Positions 50,886-58,751 of a DNA stretch of 64,000 bases are shown one piece after another. The stretch's first letter is position 1. Each line of letters starts with the position of its first letter. Below the pieces are notes generated by a model, which searched no databases, was not told the DNA's origin, and worked only from the letters and a program-made list of their open reading frames with translations. Made by a program: the position numbers and the translations under genes. Source of the DNA: SSF14 sp037045585 (GTDB taxonomy: Bacteria > Actinomycetota > Acidimicrobiia > Acidimicrobiales > Microtrichaceae); assembly GCA_037045585.1 (NCBI GenBank), contig JBAOIR010000043.1:1-64000 (forward strand). The letters are read 5' to 3'.

Positions 50886-51565
50886 TGACCGGCGTGACGA
50901 TGGATCCCGACCTTCGCGCCCGAGCCGAAGCCGCTCGCGGCTTCATGCCACCCGACGAGGGGCTCGCCCTGTTCGCTGCCGGCACCGACGCATGCCGTCG
51001 CGTCCCCGACGCTCCGCTCCTCGAGATCGGCAGCTACTGCGGCAAGTCCGGCATCTACCTGGGTGCCGCTGCAGCTGACGCCGACGTGGTGCTGTTCGCC
51101 GTCGACCACCACCGCGGGTCCGAGGAGAACCAGCCGGGTTGGGAGTGGCACGAACCCGACCTCGTCGATCCCGCAGTGGGCCGCATGGACACGTTGCCGC
51201 TGTTCCGCCGGACGATCTTCGACGCCGGCCTCGAACGCCACGTGGTCGCCACGGTCGCTGACGCTCCGACGCTGGGGCGGTTCTGGACCACACCGCTCGC
51301 TCTGCTGTTCATCGACGGCGGTCACGGTGCCGAGCCGGCCCACCGCGACTACGAGCAGTGGACGCCGTTCGTGGCGCCGTCGGGCATCTTGGCGATTCAC
51401 GACGTGTTCCCCGACCCCGCCGACGGCGGTCGCCCGCCGTTCGAGATCTACGAACGGGCGCTGGAATCGGGCAACTTCGCCGAACTCGGCGCCACCGGCT
51501 CGCTCCGGGTGCTCGAACGCATCGACAACGGTCGGGTACACCGCCCCGAGGCGAAGGCCTTCTGA
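50885..51565 (+). CDS. Class I SAM-dependent methyltransferase
   Basis: The 226-residue protein has motif I LLEIGSYCGKSGIYLGAAA, the acidic LFAVDHHRGSEEN and a later LLFIDGGHGAEPAHRDYEQW followed by GILAIHDVFPDP. This is the Methyltransf_24-like class that modifies sugars or phenolics. The DGGH metal-like motif suggests a divalent-metal-dependent O-methyltransferase. Coupling to the GtrA-like gene hints at a role in surface-glycan methylation, which is inference. Confidence 0.8.
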   Translation: MTGVTMDPDLRARAEAARGFMPPDEGLALFAAGTDACRRVPDAPLLEIGSYCGKSGIYLGAAAADADVVLFAVDHHRGSEENQPGWEWHEPDLVDPAVGRMDTLPLFRRTIFDAGLERHVVATVADAPTLGRFWTTPLALLFIDGGHGAEPAHRDYEQWTPFVAPSGILAIHDVFPDPADGGRPPFEIYERALESGNFAELGATGSLRVLERIDNGRVHRPEAKAF

Positions 51566-51584
51566 CCCGCTGGGCCGATCGACC

Positions 51585-51881
51585 TCAGCCCGGCTTGTGG
51601 GTCCGGTTGCCGGCCTTCTTGCGCGACTCCCGGTAGACGAGCAGCGCGATCGCCGCCAGGCCGAGCAGCACTGCCACCATCACGACGTACTGCGTCGGCT
51701 GGCTCGTCGAATTGGGTTCGGGGATGATCGACGGCGAGTTGATCGGCTGTTCGTCGATCGGGACGAGCGTCGTCGTCGTGGCCGGGGCCTGCGCTCCCGC
51801 CGCGGCCGCGGTCATGAGTACACCGGCGACGACCAGCATCAGCGACGTGGCCACGACGGCGACGCGGCGCATGTCAGTCAC
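51585..51881 (-). CDS. Small exported single-pass protein
   Basis: The 98-residue protein has a signal peptide ending AGAQA, a short Thr/Pro/Ser-rich exterior part, one C-terminal membrane helix (about residues 67-84, YVVMVAVLLGLAAIALLVY) and a basic tail. Its GTG start overlaps the stop of the alpha/alpha-toroid gene by 8 bases. It is the last gene of the GT4 operon. No family is recognised. Confidence 0.65.
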   Translation of the reverse strand: MTDMRRVAVVATSLMLVVAGVLMTAAAAGAQAPATTTTLVPIDEQPINSPSIIPEPNSTSQPTQYVVMVAVLLGLAAIALLVYRESRKKAGNRTHKPG

Positions 51882-52948
51882 CCGACCGATCGGCGACCGT
51901 GTCGTCGGTGTGGGTGTCGATCAGTGGCGGGAACCGGTCGTGATCGAGGAAGAGGTGCGAGGCCGGGCTTGCACCGGCGAGCGCGTCCGCGCCCAACACC
52001 ACTGCTGCCGCCGTGTAGGTCGACTGCTCGCCCCCGGGGAAGTGCACCTCGTCGGGGTACACGATGCCCGTCCAGTACCGGCCGTCGTCGGTGCGGTGTC
52101 GTTGCGCCCACCGGAACAGATCGTGGGCGGCGTCGGTCTGGCCGACCGACAACATCGCCATCATGCACTCACACGTCTCGGCCGCCGTGACCCACGGGCG
52201 GTCGGACACACACCGCACGCCCTTGCCGTCCATGATGAACGCGTCGCGCCGCTCGTCGAGCCGCTCGCGGCCGGCGTCGCCACCGATGACGCCCGCCAGG
52301 ACGGGGTAGTACCAGTCCATCGCCCACCGGTGCTTGGGGGCGAACGCGTCGGGCTCGTCGCGGATGACGCGTGCGAGCCGGGCAGCGCTGAGTTCCCAGT
52401 CGGGGCGGCCGTGGCCGAGTTCGTCGGCGATGGCGATCGCGCACCGCAGGCTGTGGCAGATCGACGACGAGCCGGTGAGCAGGGCGAACGTCCACGGGGT
52501 GCCGTCGGCGTGACGGGCCCAGAGGATCTCGCCGCGGGGGGTCTGGAGATCGAGGACGAACCCGACCGCAGCGTCGACCACGGGCCACATGGTCTCGAGG
52601 AATCCACGATCGCGGGTGAGGAGCCAGTGGTGCCAGACCCCAGCGGCGACGTAGGCGACCACGTTGGCATCGAGCTTGTCCTGCTCGACCCCGTCACCGA
52701 TGTAGTACTGGTGCCACGCCCCGTCGGTCCGTTGGGTCGACACGAGCCAGTCGAACCCGCGTTCCGCCTCGGCGACGACGACCGCCCAGCGCGAGCGCCA
52801 TGAGGGCCTCGGTGTGGTTCCACGGATCGGCGTGCCCGCCGTCGTACCACGGCACCATCCCGCTCGGCAGCTGCACCGAGGCGATGTAGTCGACCGTCCG
52901 GCCCAGCTGGGCAGCGGTCACGATGCCGTCGACGTCATGCAGCCACAC
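51874..52948 (-). CDS. Prenyltransferase/squalene-cyclase-like alpha/alpha-toroid protein, frame broken
   Basis: With one base removed near 52790 the frame gives a protein of about 358 residues. It opens GRTVDYIASVQLPSGMVPWYDGGHADPWNHTEALMALALG and continues with ERGFDWLVSTQRTDGAWHQYYIGDG, DANVVAYVAAGVWHHWLLT, MDWYYPVLAGVIGG and YWTGIVYPDEVHFPGGEQSTYTAAAV. Repeating QxxDGxW-type turns fit an alpha/alpha toroid such as squalene cyclases, prenyltransferase beta subunits or GH15-like enzymes. The activity is unknown. It overlaps the upstream methyltransferase and the downstream small gene. The likely start is GTG 52948. Confidence 0.75.
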
Positions 52949-53694
52949 TGGTGCTCCTCCGACGCGCCCGCCGCCGCAGCCGGCTTGGTGCCGTAGACGA
53001 CGACGCTCTTGCCGATGACCGGGTTGAGGACCCGCTCGGCGAACCTCGTGACGAACGGTGCCTTCACCATGTCCCACACCAGCAGGTCGTGGTACTTCTT
53101 CACGAGCGGGTGGGTGTCGTTCGTGGGGCTGATCGCGCAGCGCAGCCACCAGTAGGGGGAGTGCAACGCATGGGCCCGGTGCGACTCGCCGGTCTCGATG
53201 CCGACCGCCGCCATCCGGTGCCGGAGGAGATCCTCGGTGTAGATCCGCACGTGGCCGCCCTGGGACAGCGGGGCGTGGTACTCGGCGGACAGCGTCCAGC
53301 AGATCTTCTCGGGCAGCCAGGCCGGCACGGTGACGGCGATGCGGCCGCCGGGCTTGAGCACCCGGTACAGCTCGGCCATGGCCCCCGCATCATCGTGCAG
53401 GTGCTCCATGACCTCCGAGCAGATGATGCGGTCGAACGTGTCATCGGCGAAGGGAAGGCAGAGGGCGTCGCCCCGGACAGCCTGGGCCTCGTTGGCCTCG
53501 GGCACCTCGCCGGCGTCCCGCATGGCCCAGAGGAGATCGCGGACCCCGGCCAGCTCATCGAACGAGTAGTCGAGGGCGATGACTCGTGCGCCCTTGCGGA
53601 AGGACTCGAACGCGTGGCGACCGGCGCCACAGCCCATATCGAGGACGACCATGCCCGGTCGCAGGTCGAACAATTCGTAGTCGACGGTCAACAT
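52918..53694 (-). CDS. Class I SAM-dependent methyltransferase (Methyltransf_11-like)
   Basis: The protein of about 258 residues has motif I VVLDMGCGAGRHAFESFRKGARVIALDYS, the post-motif DDTFDRIICSEVMEHLHDD and LYRVLKPGGRIAVTVPAW. A longer C-terminal part follows with EYHAPLSQGGHVRIYTEDLLRHRMAAVG. The class methylates small molecules, quinones or glycolipids. The start at 53694 lies 15 bases after the GT4 gene. The 3' end overlaps the toroid gene by about 31 bases, so the genes form one operon. Confidence 0.88.
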   Translation of the reverse strand: MLTVDYELFDLRPGMVVLDMGCGAGRHAFESFRKGARVIALDYSFDELAGVRDLLWAMRDAGEVPEANEAQAVRGDALCLPFADDTFDRIICSEVMEHLHDDAGAMAELYRVLKPGGRIAVTVPAWLPEKICWTLSAEYHAPLSQGGHVRIYTEDLLRHRMAAVGIETGESHRAHALHSPYWWLRCAISPTNDTHPLVKKYHDLLVWDMVKAPFVTRFAERVLNPVIGKSVVVYGTKPAAAAGASEEHQCGCMTSTAS

Positions 53695-53708
53695 CGGTGG
53701 GGGTTCTC

Positions 53709-55004
53709 TCAGCTCTCGGCCAGAAGGGCACGATAGTGCTCGACGGTACGTTCGGCGGTGTTGCGCCAGCTCCAGCGGGTGATCACCCGGTCGCGGCCGG
53801 CGGCACCGATGCGGGCGGAGCCCTCGGGATCGTCGAGGGCGCGGCGGATGCCGGTGGCGAGTGCCTCGCTGTCGGCGGGTGCCACGGAGTAGCAGGTCTC
53901 TCCGTCGGCACCGGTCACTTCGGGCAGCGCGCCACCGGTCGTCGCGACGAGCGGGCAACCGGTGGCCATGGCTTCGATCGCGGGCAGGGAGAAGCCCTCG
54001 TAGAGCGACGGAACCACTGCGCACGCCGACTCGTTGTACAGCTCGACGATGCGCTCGTCGGACACGCCGGACACGAACTCGACGGCGTCCCAGAGCCCGA
54101 GCTCCTCGATCGTGCGCTGGGCGATGGAGCCCTCCTTGAGCCGGCCGATCAGCACGAGCTTGAGGTCGGGATACTCGGTCCGGAGCTTGGCGAGCGCCTC
54201 GAGCAGGAACCGTTGGCCCTTCATCGCGACGTCGGCCGACGCGGTGGAGATGATCTGGTGGGGCCGACGCTCGACGCCGGGCAGCGGCTTGAAGAGGTCG
54301 GGATCCACGCCCACGGGCACCACGAACAGCTTCTCGGGCGACACGTCGTGGGTCCGGCAGATGTCGTCGTAGCTGTTCTGGGACACCGTGATGATGCGAC
54401 GCAGGCGCTTGGCGACTCGGGTCTGCATCTTGGTGAAGGCGTACCAGCGGGCTTTCGCGTACTTCTGGTAGGTCGTCTCGGCGTGCTCCATCTCGATGCG
54501 ACGGTCGACCGTGATCGGATGGTGGATCGTGCCGAGGACGGGGAGGCCGGACTTCTCGATGGCAAGCAGGCCGTAGCCGAGGCACTGGTTGTCCTGCACG
54601 AGGTCGAACTCGTGGGTGCGACGCTTGAGGTGGTCCCAGGCCCGCAGCGAGAAGGCCAGTGGCTCGGGGAACGTTCCCGTGCTGAACGCCGTGACCTCGG
54701 CGAAGTCCATCCAGGTCTTCAGTTCCCACAGACCGGGCATGCGCATCGGGAAGTGGTCGTTGTAGATGTCGAGGCTGGGCAGTTCGACGAGCGGGACGCG
54801 CTCGTCGACGATCGGGTACGGCTGGCCCGACAGCACCTCGACGTGGTGCCCGAGATCGACGAGCGCCTTGCTGAGGTGCCGGGTGTAGACGCCCTGCCCG
54901 CCCACGTGGGGCTTGCCCCGGTAGGTCAGGTAGGCGATCCGCAGCGGATCGTCGGGACCGGGTCGTCGTGTGCTGTTCGGTCCGGCGTCAGTACCAGTTT
55001 GCAT
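53709..55004 (-). CDS. GT4-family glycosyltransferase
   Basis: The 431-residue GT-B enzyme has the acceptor-side GKPHVGGQGVYTRHLSKALVDLGHHVEVLSG and the donor-side signatures VVPVGVDPDLFKPLPG, SADVAMKGQRFLLEAL and the EX7E motif in SLYEGFSLPAIEAMATGCPLVAT. It probably transfers a sugar from a nucleotide-sugar to a lipid or glycan acceptor at the inner membrane face. The ATG at 55004 has GGAAGCTGGAA upstream. It heads an operon with a methyltransferase, the toroid protein and a small membrane protein. Confidence 0.9.
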   Translation of the reverse strand: MQTGTDAGPNSTRRPGPDDPLRIAYLTYRGKPHVGGQGVYTRHLSKALVDLGHHVEVLSGQPYPIVDERVPLVELPSLDIYNDHFPMRMPGLWELKTWMDFAEVTAFSTGTFPEPLAFSLRAWDHLKRRTHEFDLVQDNQCLGYGLLAIEKSGLPVLGTIHHPITVDRRIEMEHAETTYQKYAKARWYAFTKMQTRVAKRLRRIITVSQNSYDDICRTHDVSPEKLFVVPVGVDPDLFKPLPGVERRPHQIISTASADVAMKGQRFLLEALAKLRTEYPDLKLVLIGRLKEGSIAQRTIEELGLWDAVEFVSGVSDERIVELYNESACAVVPSLYEGFSLPAIEAMATGCPLVATTGGALPEVTGADGETCYSVAPADSEALATGIRRALDDPEGSARIGAAGRDRVITRWSWRNTAERTVEHYRALLAES

Positions 55005-55148
55005 AAGGTTCCAGCTTCCTTGGCCGCTTGGTGATCGGTCAAAACCGAGCAACCGGTTTTCGGGGGGTTTGATTCGGTCCAAGGGCAGGTCGAGTCTCCC
55101 ACGCCCATGAGCGCTCTCAGGTTCCGGTCGGATCGGGGGAGAACGACA

Positions 55149-55219
55149 ACGGGGCGACGCCCACCAGCGTGGACGTCGCCCCGTCGCGACGTGCTCGGAT
55201 GTGACGGCCCGAGGCCGTC
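55149..55219 (-). terminator. Two hairpins after the first secreted-protein gene
   Basis: ACGGGGCGACG (55149-55159) pairs with 55174-55184, and GACGGCC (55203-55209) pairs with GGCCGTC just after CGA. They lie between the secreted-protein stop and the GT4 start, and can terminate the former. Bases 55005-55148 hold no gene I can support. Confidence 0.6.
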
Positions 55220-55224
55220 GGGCC

Positions 55225-55347
55225 TGACCGTGTGGGTCAGCCGTTGTCGCCCATGCGGTACGGCGTCGATGGTGACCGTGTGGGTTAGCCGTTGTCGCCC
55301 ATGCGGTACGGCGTCGATGGTGACCGTGTGGGTCAGCCGTTGTCGCC
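55225..55347. repeat. 48-bp tandem repeat spanning the 3' end of the secreted-protein gene
   Basis: Two full 48-base units (55225-55272, 55273-55320) and a 27-base part (55321-55347) differ by one base. On the minus strand each unit carries the last codons GDNG and a stop (TGA, TAA, TGA), so the end of the gene has been duplicated twice downstream of the true stop. Confidence 0.85.
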
Positions 55348-56667
55348 GACGGTCAGGTCGATGGTGTAGCTCTTGAAGCCGCCGTCGAAGCTGAACCAGC
55401 CGGCGCTGACTGATGCTGCGGTCTTGTTGCCGGCGGGGGTGGGAGCGAACAGGAGGGGTGCGGTGACCTGGTTGATGCCGGCGCCGGGGTCGTTGACGGT
55501 GATGCTGCCGAAGGACCACCACAGGAACCGGTTGACCGACACCGACACCGATGCGGTGCCACCGTTGGTGCCGGGCAGGGTCCCGAACCCGCCGATCGAC
55601 GCGATACCCGCACCGTCGGTCGCGACGTAGAACCCGCCGCCGCTGACGTTGCCGCTGTTCTGGTAGCCGTAGCCGCCGCTGATGCGGACGTTCGCGGTGT
55701 CAACACCGGGCTGGGGCGCCACCGTCGTCGTCGGAGCAGCCGTCGTGGTCGGTGCAGCCGTGGTCGTGGGTGCAGCCGTCGTGGTCGGTGCAGCCGTGGT
55801 CGTGGGTGCAGCCGTCGTGGTCGGTGCCTCGGTGGTGGTCGGTGCAGCCGTGGTCGTCGGCGCCTCGGTGGTGGTCGTGGGTGCGACCGTCGTGGTGGGA
55901 GCAGCCGTCGTGGTCGGTGCAGCCGTCGTGGTGGGAGCAGCGATGGTGGTGGGGGCTGCGGTGGTGGTCGGTGCAGCCGTGGTGGTGGTGGCGCCGCCGA
56001 CGACGGCGGTCTGGCCGACGGTGATGTCGTTGGGGGTGCAGTTCAAGGTGAGCTGGTAGATGGTGACGAACCCGAGGGTGGCGTTCATCGTGATCTTGAT
56101 GCCGGCGTTCCCGGCTTTGAACACGACGAGGCCGCCGGCGGCGACGGTGGGGGTGACGGTACCGGTGATGGTGTGTTGGACGTTGGCGCCGGCGACGAGG
56201 TTGACCTGTTGTTGGGGTGCGGTGCCGGTCACGGTGGAGGGGGTGGCGCCGTTGGCGTTGACCGCGAAGTTGGCGTAGTTCACGACGACTGCTGCGATTC
56301 CCAGTGCGCCGGCGGCGCTGACGAGGGAGGCGGGGAGTGCGGCGTTGAACTTGAACGACGTGTTGAACGCGGTGGCGGGTGCGACGCCGGCGGGGATGGT
56401 GGCGTCGACGTTGACGAGGAGCGATGGGGTGGGGGAGAACCCGTTGTTGAGGGTGTTGGCGATGAGTTGGAGGGTTTGTGCGGAGTTGCGGTTGATGGGT
56501 GGTGCCAGGAACTGGGCCTCGGAGGAGGACAGGTCGTTGGTGGCGCCCGTGCACGTGTAGGTGACGATGGCAGCGTTCGCGGTTTCGGGAAGGCCGACGA
56601 TCAGGCCGCCCATGACCAACGCGGTGGTCACCCCGACACCGATACGGCGCAATGTGTGCTTCTTCAC
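55333..56667 (-). CDS. Secreted protein 1 with Thr/Ala/Pro linker, unknown function
   Basis: The protein of about 444 residues starts at a GTG behind GGGAGGGGATTT. It has a signal peptide ending ETANAA. The N-terminal domain starts VTYTCTGATNDLSSSEAQFL and includes LVNVDATIPAGVAP, an FNAALPASLVSAAGAL helix and a closing LTLNCTP. It is related to the next two upstream genes. A Thr-Thr-Thr-Ala-Ala-Pro linker (about residues 230-330) leads to a Gly-rich C-terminal domain (VRISGGYGYQNSGNVSGGGFYVATDG). Two conserved Cys probably form a disulfide. A surface adhesin or coat role is inferred only. Confidence 0.7.
   Translation of the reverse strand: MKKHTLRRIGVGVTTALVMGGLIVGLPETANAAIVTYTCTGATNDLSSSEAQFLAPPINRNSAQTLQLIANTLNNGFSPTPSLLVNVDATIPAGVAPATAFNTSFKFNAALPASLVSAAGALGIAAVVVNYANFAVNANGATPSTVTGTAPQQQVNLVAGANVQHTITGTVTPTVAAGGLVVFKAGNAGIKITMNATLGFVTIYQLTLNCTPNDITVGQTAVVGGATTTTAAPTTTAAPTTIAAPTTTAAPTTTAAPTTTVAPTTTTEAPTTTAAPTTTEAPTTTAAPTTTAAPTTTAAPTTTAAPTTTAAPTTTVAPQPGVDTANVRISGGYGYQNSGNVSGGGFYVATDGAGIASIGGFGTLPGTNGGTASVSVSVNRFLWWSFGSITVNDPGAGINQVTAPLLFAPTPAGNKTAASVSAGWFSFDGGFKSYTIDLTVGDNG
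55715..56000. repeat. Low-complexity Thr/Ala/Pro linker repeat
   Basis: Many near-identical 18-base units (GTCGTGGTCGGTGCAGCC and variants) encode Pro-Thr-Thr-Thr-Ala-Ala on the minus strand. Such linkers are often glycosylated, and the tract is prone to length change. Confidence 0.85.
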
Positions 56668-56808
56668 GAAATCCCCTCCCAGGAACAACTGGCGGTCCGC
56701 GGCGATCCCCCACAGCCGGTAACCCAGACCCATCGTTCTAACGCACCCGTTCCCTCATGTCGAGTAATCACACCACATGTCGCTCGACGCCCGCGGGCTG
56801 AGGGCGGC

Positions 56809-58569
56809 TCAGCCGGCGAAGGTCGGCGTCGATGCGACGCGCGTTGCGCCCCGGGCCTGCGTACCGGCCGTCACGTTGGTGCCAGCCACGACGGGCGTCG
56901 ATCCGCCGCCGGTGACGACGAACTGCACCACACCCTGGGAGCACAGCGGGCCGGTCGACGAGTCGGCGATCGGCGACTCGCCGGTGGTCGACGTGCCGGT
57001 GACGGGCTGCTTCGGGAACAGGCCGGTGATGAAGTCCAGGATGCCCTGGATGTCGATGCCCTGGATCACGTCGTACTGCACCCGGGCCCAGAACTGGGTC
57101 CAGAACTGATCGGCCGTGATGACCTGGGCCACCAGCTGATTGAACGACTCCTCCACCGTCGGCGGCACGGCTCCGCCGCCGGCACTGATGCCCCCGGCTG
57201 CGGCGAGCACGACGTCGAGCCCCTCGTTCGGGAGCCAGGTGTTCCACTGGCCGACCGACACCTGACCGACGTCGGCGGTTCCGAGTGCCTTGCCGAACGT
57301 CATGACGTAGGGGGCGGAAAGATCGGCGGCCGACACCGGCCCACCAGAGACGGTGACATCGCCGGGTTCGATGTTCGGCAACGCTTCGAGCGCGGCCTGA
57401 ATCGTTGCCGCAGACGGCGGGGCGAACCGGCCGCCGAGGATGTTGAGCCCGCGGGACGCGTCGTCGCCGGGCACGAATGGGAAGGTCGTGACGTTCCCGA
57501 AGAAGTCCACGTCCACGAAGCTCGTGATGATCGGTGCCGTCTCCTGGCCCCCGAACTTCAGCGTGAAGAACAACGGGTGGACGTTCGGGAAGTCGCGGGA
57601 GTACGCGAGGTCGGCGAACGTGAAGGTCTGCACCTCATTGACCCCGGGGGAGCCCTTGACCGTGCGCGGTGCACCGCACACCTCGAAGGTGACGTCGTAG
57701 TTGCCGTTCGCCGCAGGCGCCGTGAAGTTCAGCACCCGGTCGGTGAGCGACGCCGTGCCGCCGGTGGCCGTGCCGACCAACTTGAGGGAGGTCCAGGTGA
57801 TGGGGTTGCCCTCGTCGGGAGTCACGCGGCCGCCGTTGTCGAGATCCACCGACGTGTTCGAACCGGCGGCGGCCGGGACCACGATCGGGTTGGGTGTGAT
57901 GACCGGCGAGCCCGGGGGTCGGACCGCGGTCGATCCGAGGAGACCGGTGGCCGTGCACGCAACCGTGATCGTGCCGATCTTCGCCACCCCCGAAACCTCG
58001 CCGTTCACGACGACGGACAACTTCGTCGCCCCCGGCCGGTAGTAGACGAGACCCGACGAGGTGGGGGTCACCTTGCCGGTGATCGTCTGCTGCACCGTCA
58101 CGGGCGAGGCGCCGAGGGTGACGTCGATGCTCGATGTCGTGCCGGTCACGGTGCCGGTCGCGGCACCACTGAGATCGATGCCGAACGAGGCGTTCTCGAC
58201 CTTCAGCGTTGTCACCTTCAGGAGATCCTTTGCACTCTTCACGAGCGAGTCCGGCAGCGAGATCTTGTACGCGAAGCCCACGTCGTAGGCGCCGCTGCCG
58301 GTCTTGACCGATGACGGTGCCGTCACCGTGACGTCGACGGGGAGCGCGAGTTCGGCGGTGCCCCCGAGCGTGGCGAGGAGGCCGAGGAGTTCCTTGGACG
58401 ACTTCTTGGCGCCGCTGACCTCGCCGGCCTGGTCGCCCTCGATCCCCTTGCACGTGAAGTTGGCGGTCGCGGCACCGGCGCTGGTGGTGGTGCCACTCCA
58501 CCCGAGGGTGCCGGCGGCAACGACGGCGGCCAGTGCGATGGCGATGCGACGAGTCTGGGGAAGCTGCAT
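56809..58569 (-). CDS. Secreted protein 2, related to its neighbours
   Basis: The 586-residue protein has a signal peptide (RRIAIALAAVVAAGTLGW to SAGAAT). Its N-terminal domain matches secreted proteins 1 and 3 (ANFTCKGIEGDQAGEVSG, VDVTVTAPSSVKTG, ISLPDSLVKSAKDLLKVTTLKVENASF, TITGKVTPTSSGLVYYRPG, ITVACTA). A middle domain follows with NPITWTSLKLVGTATGG. Then comes a motif known from many exported bacterial proteins (TIQAALEALPNIEPGDVTVSGG), ending with NTWLPNEGLDVVL. Near the C-terminus is GPLCSQGVVQFVV. Function unknown. Confidence 0.72.
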   Translation of the reverse strand: MQLPQTRRIAIALAAVVAAGTLGWSGTTTSAGAATANFTCKGIEGDQAGEVSGAKKSSKELLGLLATLGGTAELALPVDVTVTAPSSVKTGSGAYDVGFAYKISLPDSLVKSAKDLLKVTTLKVENASFGIDLSGAATGTVTGTTSSIDVTLGASPVTVQQTITGKVTPTSSGLVYYRPGATKLSVVVNGEVSGVAKIGTITVACTATGLLGSTAVRPPGSPVITPNPIVVPAAAGSNTSVDLDNGGRVTPDEGNPITWTSLKLVGTATGGTASLTDRVLNFTAPAANGNYDVTFEVCGAPRTVKGSPGVNEVQTFTFADLAYSRDFPNVHPLFFTLKFGGQETAPIITSFVDVDFFGNVTTFPFVPGDDASRGLNILGGRFAPPSAATIQAALEALPNIEPGDVTVSGGPVSAADLSAPYVMTFGKALGTADVGQVSVGQWNTWLPNEGLDVVLAAAGGISAGGGAVPPTVEESFNQLVAQVITADQFWTQFWARVQYDVIQGIDIQGILDFITGLFPKQPVTGTSTTGESPIADSSTGPLCSQGVVQFVVTGGGSTPVVAGTNVTAGTQARGATRVASTPTFAG

Positions 58570-58690
58570 GTGGGTCGTTGTACCGACCGGTCCCAGGGCT
58601 GTCGATGCCTTTCGACCCAATCCACGTCGGAGGGGCCGAATGGCCTACCTCGGTGCGGCCACGATGGGCCGAACGGCCCTCTGGACGCGA

Positions 58691-58720
58691 CGAAGGGGAC
58701 GACCGGAGCCGTCCCCTTCG
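58691..58720 (-). terminator. Hairpin after secreted-protein 3
   Basis: CGAAGGGGAC (58691-58700) and 58711-58720 are perfect inverted copies. The hairpin lies 31 bases after the stop of the gene at 58752-60524 on the minus strand. Confidence 0.65.
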
Positions 58721-58751
58721 TTCGATGCGGTGCGGTGCGAGACCGCCCGGA

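Noticed and set aside
55741..56000. Regular short repeats that could suggest a CRISPR array
   Set aside because: The 18-base units have no spacers and encode an in-frame Thr/Ala/Pro linker of a secreted protein.
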